Assembly (NCBI RefSeq): GCF_020165195.1
Contig: NZ_JAIUHR010000015.1
Coordinates: forward strand, 62,001 to 126,000
Direction: 5' to 3'
Origin: Mesorhizobium sp. CA14
GTDB taxonomy: Bacteria > Pseudomonadota > Alphaproteobacteria > Rhizobiales > Rhizobiaceae
DNA: 64,000 nt
Below are positions 47,154 through 56,898 of the stretch, in pieces (within the stretch, counting starts at the first letter, position 1; each line of letters begins with the position of its first letter). Under the pieces are notes generated by a model. It was not told where the DNA came from. It worked only from the letters and a program-made list of their open reading frames with translations, and did no database searches. A program made the translations under genes and the position numbers.

Positions 47154-48035
47154 ATGCACTTCGGCCCCCATCTCCTCCTCGCGGCCCTCGAAGGTCTCGT
47201 CACCTCTGCCGTGCTGGCGCTGACGGCGCTTGGCCTGTCGCTGGTGTTCGGCGTCATGCGCGTCGTCAATGTCGCGCATGGCGAGTTCTTCATGCTGGGC
47301 GCGGTGCTCGCGTGGGCGGTCTCGACGGCGATTTCCGGCCACCCGGCGGTCGGCTTCGTCGCCGCGCTGGTGATCGCGCCCTTGCTGGTCGGGCTGGTCG
47401 CGCTGGTTGCCGAACGCCTGGTGCTGCGCCGGCTGAATTACAATCCCGAAGGCACCATCGTCGCCACCATCGGCATGCTCTACATCATCCAGCAGCTGGC
47501 GCTGACCTTCTATGGTCCCGAAGCGCGCCCGGTCGAGCCGCCCTTCAGCTACCGCATCCTTTTGCCGTGGTTCGGCTATTCCGGTTACAAGCTGTCGGTG
47601 GTCGCCGCGTCCGCCGTTCTGCTGGTGATTACCTGGCTGGTGCTGACGCGCACCAGGATCGGCCTGATCATGCGCGCCACCCAGTATGACCGCGAGACGG
47701 CGCAGGCCTTCGGCATCCCGGTCGAGCGCGTCTATGCCGGCGTCTTCGCCGTCGGCGCCATGCTGGCGGCGATCGCGGCGGTGCTGATCGTGCCGATCAG
47801 CCAGGCGCATTATCTGATGGGGCAGGACCCGCTGCTCTTGTCCTTCATCGTCGTCATCATCGGCGGCCTGGGATCGCTCCGCGGCACCGTGGTCGCCGCC
47901 ATCCTGATCGGCCTCTCCGACGGCATCATCTCGATGTTCTTCTCGCCGACCCTGGCGAAGATCATCGCCACGCTGGTCGTCGCCATGGTGCTGGTGTTCC
48001 GGCCGCAAGGCCTGTTCGGGGCGACGTCCAGATGA
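47154..48035 (+). CDS. Branched-chain-type ABC transporter permease (LivH)
   Basis: A 293-residue LivH-type permease with about eight membrane segments, VMRVVNVAHGEFFMLGA near the start and GTVVAAILIGLSDG late in the chain. It begins 16 bases after the binding-protein gene; there is no hairpin in this gap, unlike the other ABC operons here. It overlaps the next gene by 4 bases. Confidence 0.93.
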   Translation: MHFGPHLLLAALEGLVTSAVLALTALGLSLVFGVMRVVNVAHGEFFMLGAVLAWAVSTAISGHPAVGFVAALVIAPLLVGLVALVAERLVLRRLNYNPEGTIVATIGMLYIIQQLALTFYGPEARPVEPPFSYRILLPWFGYSGYKLSVVAASAVLLVITWLVLTRTRIGLIMRATQYDRETAQAFGIPVERVYAGVFAVGAMLAAIAAVLIVPISQAHYLMGQDPLLLSFIVVIIGGLGSLRGTVVAAILIGLSDGIISMFFSPTLAKIIATLVVAMVLVFRPQGLFGATSR

Positions 48036-48990
48036 GGGATGCTTCACCGGCAAAGACCTACGCCCTGCATATCGGCGTCATCGCGCTTCTGTTCGCGCTG
48101 AACTTGGTCCTGCCGGACTACCACCAGAGCCTGTTCGCCCGCATCATGGCGCTGGCCGTCTTCGCCATGGGCTACAACCTGCTCTTCGGCTATGTCGGCT
48201 TGCTCAGCCTCGGCCATGCCATGTTCTTCTCGGCCGGCCTCTACGGTGCGGGCTTGACCGTCTATCATCTCGGCTGGGGCGTGCCGGAAGCTTTTGTCGC
48301 CGGTGTCGCCTGTGGCGCGCTGCTCGCCTTGGTCATCGGCCTGCTGGCGCTGCGCACGTCCGGTGTCGCGTTCATGATCGTCACGATGATGTTCGCCCAG
48401 GTTTTCTATCTGCTTATCCTCTATTTCGCCGCCTGGACCGGCGGCGACCAGGGCCTTGTCATCCAGCAGGCGTCGCGGGTGATCGCGATCGGCGGCGCAT
48501 CCTTCGACCTGACCGATCCGACCGTGCGCTACATGAGCGCGCTGGCGCTGTTCTCGATCATTCTGCTCGTCACCTTAGCCGTCGTCCGCTCCCGCTTCGG
48601 CCGCGTGCTGGTCGCCATTCGCGAGAATGAGGAGCGCACCAAGATGCTCGGCTACAACACGGTCGCCAACAAGCTCGCCGCAGTCGTCGCCGCCGGCGCC
48701 ATCTGCGCGGCCTCCGGCGCGGCCTATGCCTTGCTCTTCGGCTATGTCGGCTCGGGCTTCGCTTCCGTGCAATATTCCATCCTGCCGCTGCTCTGGGTGC
48801 TGCTCGGGGGTGCCGCAACCACGCTCGGGCCGCTCATCGGCACGCTGTTCATGTACTATGTCACCGACATCACCAGCGGCTTCACCTCCGCCTATCTGCT
48901 GATCGTCGGCGTGGCGCTCATCCTGTTGGTGCTGTTCTTCCCGAAAGGCATCCTGGGCAGCATCCGCGAGCGCTGGCTGCGGTGGCTGCC

Positions 48991-48994
<4 letters not shown>
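48032..48994 (+). CDS. Branched-chain-type ABC transporter permease (LivM)
   Basis: A 320-residue LivM-type permease with GYVGLLSLGHAMFFSAGLYG and ENEERTKMLGYNT, the loop that contacts the ATPase. It couples by 4-base overlaps to LivH in front and LivG behind. Confidence 0.93.
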
Positions 48995-49711
<717 letters not shown>

Positions 49712-49719
<8 letters not shown>

Positions 49720-50440
49720 CTCGGTTGGAACCAATGGCGGATTGCTCACCATTTCCGGCCTCAATTGCTTCTACGGCGAGGTGCAGGTGCTCTACGGCCT
49801 CGACCTCACGCTGAACAAGGGCGAGGTGCTTTGCTTGTTCGGCCGCAACGGCGCCGGCAAGACGACGACGCTGAAGGCGATCATGGGTCTGGTGCCGGCG
49901 GCTGCCGGCTCTATCACGCTGGACGGCAAGGAACTGACCGGGCTCCCTGCGCATGACGTGCCGAAGGCCGGCGTCGCCTATGTGCCGCAGGGCAGGCGAT
50001 TGTTCGCCGAGATGACGGTGGCGGAAAACATCGAGATCGGCCTGATGGCGCGCGGCAAGGGCAAGCAAACCCGCGAGAACGTGCTCGATCTCTTCCCGTT
50101 GCTCAGGGAGCGGCTGAGACAACGCTCAGGCACCCTCTCCGGCGGCGAGCAGCAGATGCTGGCGATGGCCCGCGCGCTCTGCCTCGAGCCGCAAGTACTG
50201 CTGCTGGACGAGCCGACCGAAGGGCTGATGCCGTCGATGATCGCCAAAATCCGCGAGACGGTGGCGAAGCTGCGCGAACTCGGTGTCTCGACCATCCTGG
50301 TCGAGCAGCGCGTCGACGCCGTGCTCTCGGTCGCCGACCGAGTCGCATTCATCGAGAACGGCCGCAACCGCGAGACGGTCGATGTCGAGGCGCTGCGCAC
50401 CGATCCGTCGGCGGTGCGCAGGTATGTGGGCGTGGGATAA
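49712..50440 (+). CDS. Branched-chain-type ABC transporter ATP-binding protein (LivF)
   Basis: A 242-residue ATPase with Walker A GRNGAGKTT, signature LSGGEQQMLAMARAL and Walker B VLLLDEPTEGLMP. It completes the importer. A repeat element follows immediately. Confidence 0.94.
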
Positions 50441-50444
50441 CATT

Positions 50445-50543
50445 ACCCTTCCCCTTGTGGGGAGGGTCGCTGCGAAGCAGCAGGGCGGGGGCAACGCCGA
50501 CCCCCAGCCGAACCTACGGTCCGACCTCCCACAAGGGGGAGGT
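50445..50543. repeat. RIME-like palindromic element
   Basis: ACCCTTCCCCTTGTGGGGAGGGT-type palindrome (50445-50467) and a second GACCTCCCACAAGGGGGAGGT (50523-50543) flank a 55-base spacer. It sits between convergent genes (LivF and NhaD) and could end both transcripts. Confidence 0.7.
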
Positions 50544-50554
50544 AAGGCGCCGTC

Positions 50555-51943
50555 TCACTCGAAAAACAGATACCCTGCGATCAAAAATGTCGGGATCAGC
50601 ACCGCTCCCGACCACGCCATATAGCCGAAGAAGCCGGGCATCTTCACGCCGCGATGCCGGGCGATGGCATAGACCATGAAGTTCGGCGCATTGCCGATAT
50701 AGGTGTTGGCGCCCATGAACACGGCGCCCGCCGAGATCGCGGCCAATGTCGAGGCGGCCTCGGTCATCAAGTGGTGCGCATCACCGCCGGCAAGCTCGAA
50801 GAACACCAGATAGGTCGGCGCATTGTCGAGGAACGACGACAACGCCCCGGTCAGCCAGAAATAGGCGAGGTTGTTCGGCTGGCCGTCGGCGGATGTTACT
50901 AGAGCCACCAGCGGCGCCAGAGCGCCGTCATGGCCGGCCCGCAGGATGGCGATGACCGGCACGATGCAGGTGAAGATGCCGGCAAAGAGTTTCGCCACCT
51001 CGGCGATCGGCTCCCAGGTGAAGCCGTTCGCCTCGCGGTGGCTCTTGTACGAGACTTGGAGGGACAGCAAGGCGAGCGCCAGGATGATCGCATCGCGCAC
51101 CAGGTTCTGCAGTTCCAGGCTGACGCCGAGGACCGGAATGCTGACGCCCGGCTTCCAGCTCGCCGAAAGCAGGATTGCGCCAATCACGCCGGCAAGCAGC
51201 GGCAGGTTGGCGAGGCCATGCAAGCGCACCTTCGTGTCCGGCGTCGGATCCTTGATCTTCGGCATGCCGCCCTCGCGGCGATGCAGCACGATATCCAGCG
51301 CCAGGAAGACGATGAGCACCAGGCCGCCGGTGAACAGCGTCTCGCGCCAGAGGTTCGCGGTCGTCCAGAAAAAATCGACGCCGCGCAGGAAGCCGACAAA
51401 CAGAGGCGGATCGCCAAGCGGCGTCAGCGAGCCGCCGATGTTGGAGACCAGGAAGATGAAGAAGATCACCACATGGGCGTTGAACGGCCGGTTGTCGTTG
51501 GCGCGCAGCATCGGCCGGATCAGGATCATCGAGGCGCCGGTCGTGCCGATCACCGAGGCAAGCAGCGCACCGATGAGCAGCAGGCCGGCATTGACGAGCG
51601 GTGTGCCGTGGATGTTGCCGGCGAGCAGGATGCCGCCCGAGATGGTGTAGAGCGCGAACAACAGGATGATGAAGGACAGATATTCGGTGAGCAGCGTGTG
51701 CAGCACCGCTTCGCCTGCGGACGGAATGCCGAAGGCGACTGCCAGCGGGACGACCGCCAGCGCCGCCCACCCAGTGGCGATCTTACCGTAATGGTGCTCC
51801 CAGACATGCGGAAAAAGCAGCGGCCCCGTCGCGATCGACAAGAGCAGGCCGGCAAAAGGAAGCGCCCACCAGAGCGACATCGCGGCGCCGGGCAGTTCGT
51901 GGATTTCGGCCGCGAGCGCCTGCGCTGGAAGCAGCAGCGCCAT
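50555..51943 (-). CDS. NhaD-type sodium:proton antiporter
   Basis: A 462-residue inner-membrane protein with about 12 membrane segments. It has the NhaD/ArsB-type motifs IIRPMLRAND-like (ILIRPMLRANDNR), FLVSNIGGSLTPLGDPPLFVGFLRG and SFLDNAPTYLVFFELA. It exchanges Na+ or Li+ for H+. The ATG at 51943 begins a leader-like segment (MALLLPAQALA). The strong AAGGAGG about 20 bases upstream has no start codon at normal spacing, so initiation is not settled, and the frame stays open far upstream through the repeat. Confidence 0.85.
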   Translation of the reverse strand: MALLLPAQALAAEIHELPGAAMSLWWALPFAGLLLSIATGPLLFPHVWEHHYGKIATGWAALAVVPLAVAFGIPSAGEAVLHTLLTEYLSFIILLFALYTISGGILLAGNIHGTPLVNAGLLLIGALLASVIGTTGASMILIRPMLRANDNRPFNAHVVIFFIFLVSNIGGSLTPLGDPPLFVGFLRGVDFFWTTANLWRETLFTGGLVLIVFLALDIVLHRREGGMPKIKDPTPDTKVRLHGLANLPLLAGVIGAILLSASWKPGVSIPVLGVSLELQNLVRDAIILALALLSLQVSYKSHREANGFTWEPIAEVAKLFAGIFTCIVPVIAILRAGHDGALAPLVALVTSADGQPNNLAYFWLTGALSSFLDNAPTYLVFFELAGGDAHHLMTEAASTLAAISAGAVFMGANTYIGNAPNFMVYAIARHRGVKMPGFFGYMAWSGAVLIPTFLIAGYLFFE

Positions 51944-51989
51944 GGCAAGCGCGATGAATGCGAAAAGCTCCCTCCTTCGGCCGCCGCGC

Positions 51990-52333
51990 GCCTTCCCCTT
52001 CTCCCCTTGTGGGAGAAGGTGGATCGGCGCGTAGCGCCGAGACGGATGAGGGGTATTCCAGCGGAGTGAGGCGTTGGCGTTCCCTGGAACCCCCCTCATC
52101 CGTCGCCTTCGGCGACACCACCCGGCCCTTCGCTGGCTCAGGGCGTTTGAAGTTCGAAAAGCCAAGCAATTGGCTTTTCGTCCGCTACGCGGACCTCTTC
52201 TCACCCCACAAGGGGAGAAGGGGGAACCCGCATCCTGGCTCCGCAAACCAGCTATCTCCTCTCCCCTCGGGGAGAGGTCGGATTGCCCCGAATTGCCTTT
52301 CGCAATTCGACTGGCAATCCGGGTGAGGGGGCT
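51990..52333. repeat. Cluster of three RIME-like modules
   Basis: This fills the 418-base gap between the antiporter and pncA. Module 1 (about 51990-52050) has TTCTCCCCTTGTGGGAGAAGG and GGATGAGGGG. Module 2 (about 52088-52233) runs from CCCCTCATCCGTC to CACCCCACAAGGGGAG and contains AAAGCCAAGCAATTGGCTTTT. Module 3 (about 52256-52332) has CTCTCCCCTCGGGGAGAG, a GAATTGCCTTTCGCAATTC hairpin and GGGTGAGGGGG. No gene is seen in it. Confidence 0.7.
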
Positions 52334-52361
52334 TTCGCCCGATTGACGCTCCACGATCCGG

Positions 52362-52976
52362 TCAGTCCGCCGAATGATCTTCGAGCGTCACGCCGGCGTC
52401 GCGCATCCGCTTCAGCATCGCCTCGACCGAGCCATTGAGATCGATGCCGCGGCAGGCGTCGAGCCGCACCGTCGTTTTGAAACCCTGCTTAACCGCGTCG
52501 AGCGCGGAGAAGGCGACGCAGAAATCGGTGGCGAGGCCGACCAGGGTGATCGTGTCGATGCCGCGTTCCTTCAGATAGCCGGCAAGGCCGGTCGGCGTCT
52601 TGTGGTCGTTCTCGAAGAAGGCGGAATAAGAATCGATCGCGGCACGAAATCCCTTGCGGATCACCAGTTCCGCCTTGGTCCAGGCGAGCCCGGAATGGAA
52701 ATCGGATCCGAGGCTGCCCTGGATGCAATGATCCGGCCACAGCGTCTGCGGCCCATAGGGCATCTCAATCGTTTCGAAGGCCTGCTTGCCCGGATGGCTG
52801 GAGGCGAAGCTCGAATGGCCGGCGGGGTGCCAGTCCTGCGTCAGGATCACATGCTCGGTCCGCCGGATCAGGTCGTTGACCAAAGGCACGATCTCGTCAC
52901 CGCCGGCAACCGCCAGCGCGCCGCCGGGGCAAAAATCATTCTGCAGGTCTATGACGATAAGCGCTTCTTCGGCCAT
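52362..52976 (-). CDS. pncA: Nicotinamidase (pyrazinamidase)
   Basis: A 204-residue cytoplasmic enzyme that hydrolyses nicotinamide to nicotinate and ammonia. The catalytic Asp is in IVIDLQNDF, metal ligands are in TQDWHPAGHSSF, the Lys is in LVIRKGF and the nucleophile Cys is in GLATDFCVAFSA. The ATG at 52976 has AGAGGGA upstream. Its product feeds PncB (42.7 kb) for NAD salvage and could also be a substrate for a nicotinate-degrading system. Confidence 0.95.
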   Translation of the reverse strand: MAEEALIVIDLQNDFCPGGALAVAGGDEIVPLVNDLIRRTEHVILTQDWHPAGHSSFASSHPGKQAFETIEMPYGPQTLWPDHCIQGSLGSDFHSGLAWTKAELVIRKGFRAAIDSYSAFFENDHKTPTGLAGYLKERGIDTITLVGLATDFCVAFSALDAVKQGFKTTVRLDACRGIDLNGSVEAMLKRMRDAGVTLEDHSAD

Positions 52977-53131
52977 GCGGTTCCCTCTCGTTTCAACTTG
53001 GGGCTCCAGTCCAAAAGCCGCTGACGCGACCGGACAGCGAACCTTGACCAGATGGCCGGCGGCGTCAACCTCCGGCGCCATAACAATCGCGTTCAGGTCT
53101 TCGCGGCGCCAACTCCGGCCCAACTCCGGCT

Positions 53132-53167
53132 TTGACAATTCCGGCCGGCCTGATATCATTTGCATAC
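53132..53167 (+). promoter_or_regulatory. Predicted promoter and TTTGCATAC motif of the hydroxylase operon
   Basis: TTGACA (53132-53137), 16 bases, TATCAT (53154-53159), close to consensus. TTTGCATAC (53159-53167) starts on the last base of the -10 box, exactly as at 45744, and continues as an imperfect inverted repeat (ATTTG...CGAAT). Candidate operator for the MarR protein encoded at the end of this operon. Confidence 0.55.
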
Positions 53168-53260
53168 GAATGAATTTGCCCGATCCGGAGATCGGCAAGA
53201 ACACCCGAGGCAGGCACTTCGGGAGGCCAGGGGAAGGCCCAATTGTCTGGAAGGCAGAGC

Positions 53261-54118
53261 GTGATCCGTTACGCGAAACCCACCACGGTCGACGAGGCGC
53301 TCGCTCTGCTTGGCGAGGATCGTTGGCGCATTCTCGCCGGCGGCACGGATTTCTATCCGGCGCAGGGCGCGAAGCCGTTCCGCGACAACGTCCTCGACAT
53401 CAACGCTCTCGCCGAACTGCGCGGCATTGCCGAGACCGGCGATCATTGGCGGATCGGCGCGCGCACCACCTGGACCGATATCGTGCGCCACCCGTTGCCG
53501 GCTGCGTTCGATGCGTTGAAATCGGCGGCGCGCGAGGTCGGTTCGGTCCAAATCCAGAATGTCGCATCAATCGCCGGCAATCTCTGCAACGCCTCGCCGG
53601 CAGCGGATGGCGTGCCGGCGCTTTTGGCCCTCGATGCCGACGTCGAATTGCGCTCGGCGAAAGCCGTCCGTCATCTTCCGCTCGGTGAATTCATCCTTGG
53701 CAATCGCCGCACGGCGCTGCAGCCGGGCGAGATGGTCACCGCCATCCGTGTACCGAAGCGATCCGCTGCCGGCGGCTCGGCTTTCGTCAAGCTCGGCGCC
53801 CGGCGCTATCTCGTCATCTCGATCGCCATGACGGCGGCGCGGCTGGTGGTCGAGAACGGCGTGATTGCCGAGGCGGCGATCGCCGTGGGCTCCTGCTCGG
53901 CGGTTGCCCGCCGCCTCGCCGGCGTCGAGGCGGCCCTGCGCGGGCGTCCGATCGATGAGGCGCTTGCCGATGCAGTGTTATCGGCGCCATTCGATGAACT
54001 GTCGCCGATCGGCGATGTGCGCGGCAGCGCCGAGTACCGAGAGCAAGCGGCGCGCGAGATCGTCGTCCGCGCCGTGCGCGCGGCGGTCGGGCTTGATCAA
54101 GGCAAGGTGGCCGCATGA
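53261..54118 (+). CDS. FAD-binding (medium) subunit of a molybdenum hydroxylase
   Basis: A 285-residue CoxM-type FAD subunit. FAD-binding motifs are LAGGTDFYPAQG and the second IAGNLCNASPAADG. It passes electrons from the 2Fe-2S centres to the final acceptor. The start is GTG at 53261 with GGAAGG upstream; a TTG at 53243 is in frame but overlaps the ribosome site. It overlaps the fused Fe-S/Mo subunit by 4 bases. Confidence 0.92.
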   Translation: MIRYAKPTTVDEALALLGEDRWRILAGGTDFYPAQGAKPFRDNVLDINALAELRGIAETGDHWRIGARTTWTDIVRHPLPAAFDALKSAAREVGSVQIQNVASIAGNLCNASPAADGVPALLALDADVELRSAKAVRHLPLGEFILGNRRTALQPGEMVTAIRVPKRSAAGGSAFVKLGARRYLVISIAMTAARLVVENGVIAEAAIAVGSCSAVARRLAGVEAALRGRPIDEALADAVLSAPFDELSPIGDVRGSAEYREQAAREIVVRAVRAAVGLDQGKVAA

Positions 54119-56898
54119 GCATGGTCCAATCCGGCATGGCCCAGTCCGGCATGGAACGCGCCGACATCGCCTTCGAGGTCAACGGCGCGGCTGTCAGCGT
54201 GTCCGTGCCGCCGGTCAGGCGCCTGTCGCAGGTGTTGCGCGACGAGTTGCGGCTGACCGGCACCAAGGTCGGCTGCGATGCCGGCGATTGCGGCGCCTGC
54301 ACGGTGCTGGTCGATGGCAATCCGGTCTGTGCCTGCCTGATGCCGGCGGCCTCGGTGTCCGGCGCTTCCGTCACCACCGTCGAAGGCTTGGCCAATGGCC
54401 GGCTGTCTGCTCTGCAGGCGTCGTTCCTGGAACATGGCGCCGCGCAATGCGGCATCTGCACGCCCGGCCTGCTGGTCGCGGCCACCGCGCTGTTGGACCG
54501 CAACCCCACGCCGAGCGAGGCCGAGACGCAGGACGCGCTGGGCGGCGTGCTCTGCCGCTGCACCGGCTACAGGAAGATCGTCGCCGCGGTGATGCAGGCC
54601 TCGCAGCACATGAACAGCGTGGATCTTCGCCTGCCGGAAGCCGGCCATGCCGTCGGTGCCTCCCCGATCCGGCTCGACGGCGTGCCGAAAGTCACCGGCG
54701 ACGAGAAGTTCGGTGCCGACTCCTTTCCGGCCGATGCTCTGGCGGTGCTGGTGGTCCGGTCGCCGCATTATCATGCCCGCTTCAGCTTCGGCGATCTCGA
54801 CGCCTGGACCAAGGCGCATCCCGGTATCGCCGGCGTCTTCACCGCCGCCGACATTACGGGAAAGAATTGCTTTGGCGTCATCGGCCCCTTCGCCGACCAG
54901 CCGGCGCTGGCCGAGGGTTTTGTCCGCCTGCGCGGCGAGGCGGTGGCACTGGTGGCGGGCGAGCGCGAGGCGATCCTTGATCTCGACCTGACGGATTTCC
55001 CTATCGCCTGGACCGAGCTGCCGCATGTGCTGCAGCCGCGCGAGGCGAAAGCCGACGATGCTGCGCTGATCCATCCGCACCGCCCGGCCAACCTCTTGAC
55101 CTCCGGCTATGTTGAACGTGGCGATCCCGATGGCGCGCTCGCCGGCGCGGCCGCCACGGTCTCCGGCGCAATCGAGACCTCTTTTGTCGAGCACGCCTAT
55201 ATCGAGCCGGAGGCCGGCTACGCCTATATGGATGGCGACACGCTGGTCGTCGTCGCCTGCACCCAGGCGCCCTATATGGACCGCGACGATACGGCGAAGG
55301 TGCTGGGCCTTCCTGTGGAGAAGGTCCGTATCGTGCCGACCGCCACCGGCGGCGGCTTCGGCTCGAAGCTCGATGTCTCGCTGCAGCCTCTCATCGGCCT
55401 CGTAGCAATGAAGACCGGCCGGGCGGCGGCACTTGCCTACACCCGCAATGAATCGATGATGTCGACCACCAAGCGCCATCCGGCCGAGATGAAGGCGACG
55501 ATCGGCGCCGATGCCGAAGGCCGCGTCACTGGCATGGTCTTCGAGGGCGATTTCAACACCGGCGCCTATGCCAGCTGGGGGCCGACCGTCGCCAACCGCG
55601 TGCCGGTGCATGCCTCCGGCCCTTACCTCACGCCAAACTACCGGGCGACGGGCTACGCCACCCACACCAATGGCCCGATCGCCGGCGCCTTCCGCGGCTT
55701 CGGTGTGCCGCAAGCCACCATCATGCAGGAAACGCTCTATGACGAACTCGCCGCCAAGCTCGGCATGGATCGTCTCGACTTCCGGCTGAAAAATTGTCTT
55801 CGTAACGGCTGCGAAACGGTCACGGGCCAGCGCCTGGAATCCGGTGTCGGTATCGGCGAATGCCTGGAACAGCTCAAGCCACACTGGATGCGTGCGCTGG
55901 CGGACGCGGAGGTGTTCAACGCAACCCATACGGCAAGCAAGCGCGGGGTCGGCATCGCCTCCTGCTGGTATGGCTGCGGCAACACCTCGCTGCCCAATCC
56001 GTCCACCATCAAGGTCGGCATCTCGGCCTCCGGCGACGTCGTGCTGCACCAGGGCGCGGTTGACATCGGCCAGGGCTCCAACACGGTCATCGCCCAGATC
56101 TGCGCCGATGCGCTCGGCCTGCCGCTGGAAAGATTCAGGTTGAAGAGCGCCGATACCGCCATTACGCCCGACGCCGGCAAAACATCCGCCTCACGCCAGA
56201 CTTTTGTCACCGGCAAGGCCGCCGAAAAGGCCGGCCAGGCGCTGCGCGAGAAAATCCTGCGTTTTGCCAATGTCTCCGGTCAGGCGACAATCGCGCTTGA
56301 CGGCGACAGCATCTCGATTCGCGAAGGCGATGCCGCGCGGCGCATCGATCTCGCTGCGCTCAAGGCCGATGCCGACGGCTTGGTCTTCGTCGCGGAGGAA
56401 ACCTACGACCCGCCGACGCTGCCGCTCGACGCCAAGGGCCAGGGCAAGCCTTACGCGGTCTACGGCTATGGCGCGCAGATCGCCGAGCTCGAGGTCGATC
56501 TCAAGCTGGGCACCGTCAAGCTGATCAAGATCACCGCAGCGCATGATGTCGGCAAGGCGATCAACCCGGTCCTGGTCGAAGGCCAGATCGAGGGCGGCAT
56601 CGCGCAAGGCATCGGCATGGCGCTGATGGAGGAGTACATCCCCGGCCGCACCGAGAACCTGCACGACTACCTCATCCCGACCATCGGCGACGTGCCGCCA
56701 GTCGAACATATATTGGTCGAGGTTCCGGATCCGGAAGGACCGTTCGGCGCCAAGGGCTTGGGCGAGCATGTGCTTATCCCAACGGCGCCGGCGATCCTCA
56801 ATGCCATTCGCCATGCCACAGGCGTCCTGGTCACCAAGGTGCCGGCGACGCCGAGCCGTATCCTGGCGGCGATCCGCGAGAAGGAGGCGCGCCGATGA
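54115..56898 (+). CDS. Molybdenum hydroxylase, fused 2Fe-2S and molybdopterin subunit
   Basis: A 927-residue xanthine dehydrogenase family protein. Residues 1-165 hold two 2Fe-2S domains (Cys54, 59, 62, 74; Cys112, 115, 147, 149). From about 180 the Mo-cofactor domains follow (RLDGVPKVTGDEKFGAD, TGGGFGSKLD, GAFRGFGVPQ, VDIGQGSNTV) with the catalytic Glu in AKGLGE near the C-terminus. The fused layout is that of Desulfovibrio aldehyde oxidoreductase, but with a separate FAD subunit. Such enzymes hydroxylate N-heteroaromatics (nicotinate, purines) or oxidise aldehydes. The next gene makes ring hydroxylation the best guess. It overlaps that gene by 4 bases. Confidence 0.94.
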   Translation: MSMVQSGMAQSGMERADIAFEVNGAAVSVSVPPVRRLSQVLRDELRLTGTKVGCDAGDCGACTVLVDGNPVCACLMPAASVSGASVTTVEGLANGRLSALQASFLEHGAAQCGICTPGLLVAATALLDRNPTPSEAETQDALGGVLCRCTGYRKIVAAVMQASQHMNSVDLRLPEAGHAVGASPIRLDGVPKVTGDEKFGADSFPADALAVLVVRSPHYHARFSFGDLDAWTKAHPGIAGVFTAADITGKNCFGVIGPFADQPALAEGFVRLRGEAVALVAGEREAILDLDLTDFPIAWTELPHVLQPREAKADDAALIHPHRPANLLTSGYVERGDPDGALAGAAATVSGAIETSFVEHAYIEPEAGYAYMDGDTLVVVACTQAPYMDRDDTAKVLGLPVEKVRIVPTATGGGFGSKLDVSLQPLIGLVAMKTGRAAALAYTRNESMMSTTKRHPAEMKATIGADAEGRVTGMVFEGDFNTGAYASWGPTVANRVPVHASGPYLTPNYRATGYATHTNGPIAGAFRGFGVPQATIMQETLYDELAAKLGMDRLDFRLKNCLRNGCETVTGQRLESGVGIGECLEQLKPHWMRALADAEVFNATHTASKRGVGIASCWYGCGNTSLPNPSTIKVGISASGDVVLHQGAVDIGQGSNTVIAQICADALGLPLERFRLKSADTAITPDAGKTSASRQTFVTGKAAEKAGQALREKILRFANVSGQATIALDGDSISIREGDAARRIDLAALKADADGLVFVAEETYDPPTLPLDAKGQGKPYAVYGYGAQIAELEVDLKLGTVKLIKITAAHDVGKAINPVLVEGQIEGGIAQGIGMALMEEYIPGRTENLHDYLIPTIGDVPPVEHILVEVPDPEGPFGAKGLGEHVLIPTAPAILNAIRHATGVLVTKVPATPSRILAAIREKEARR

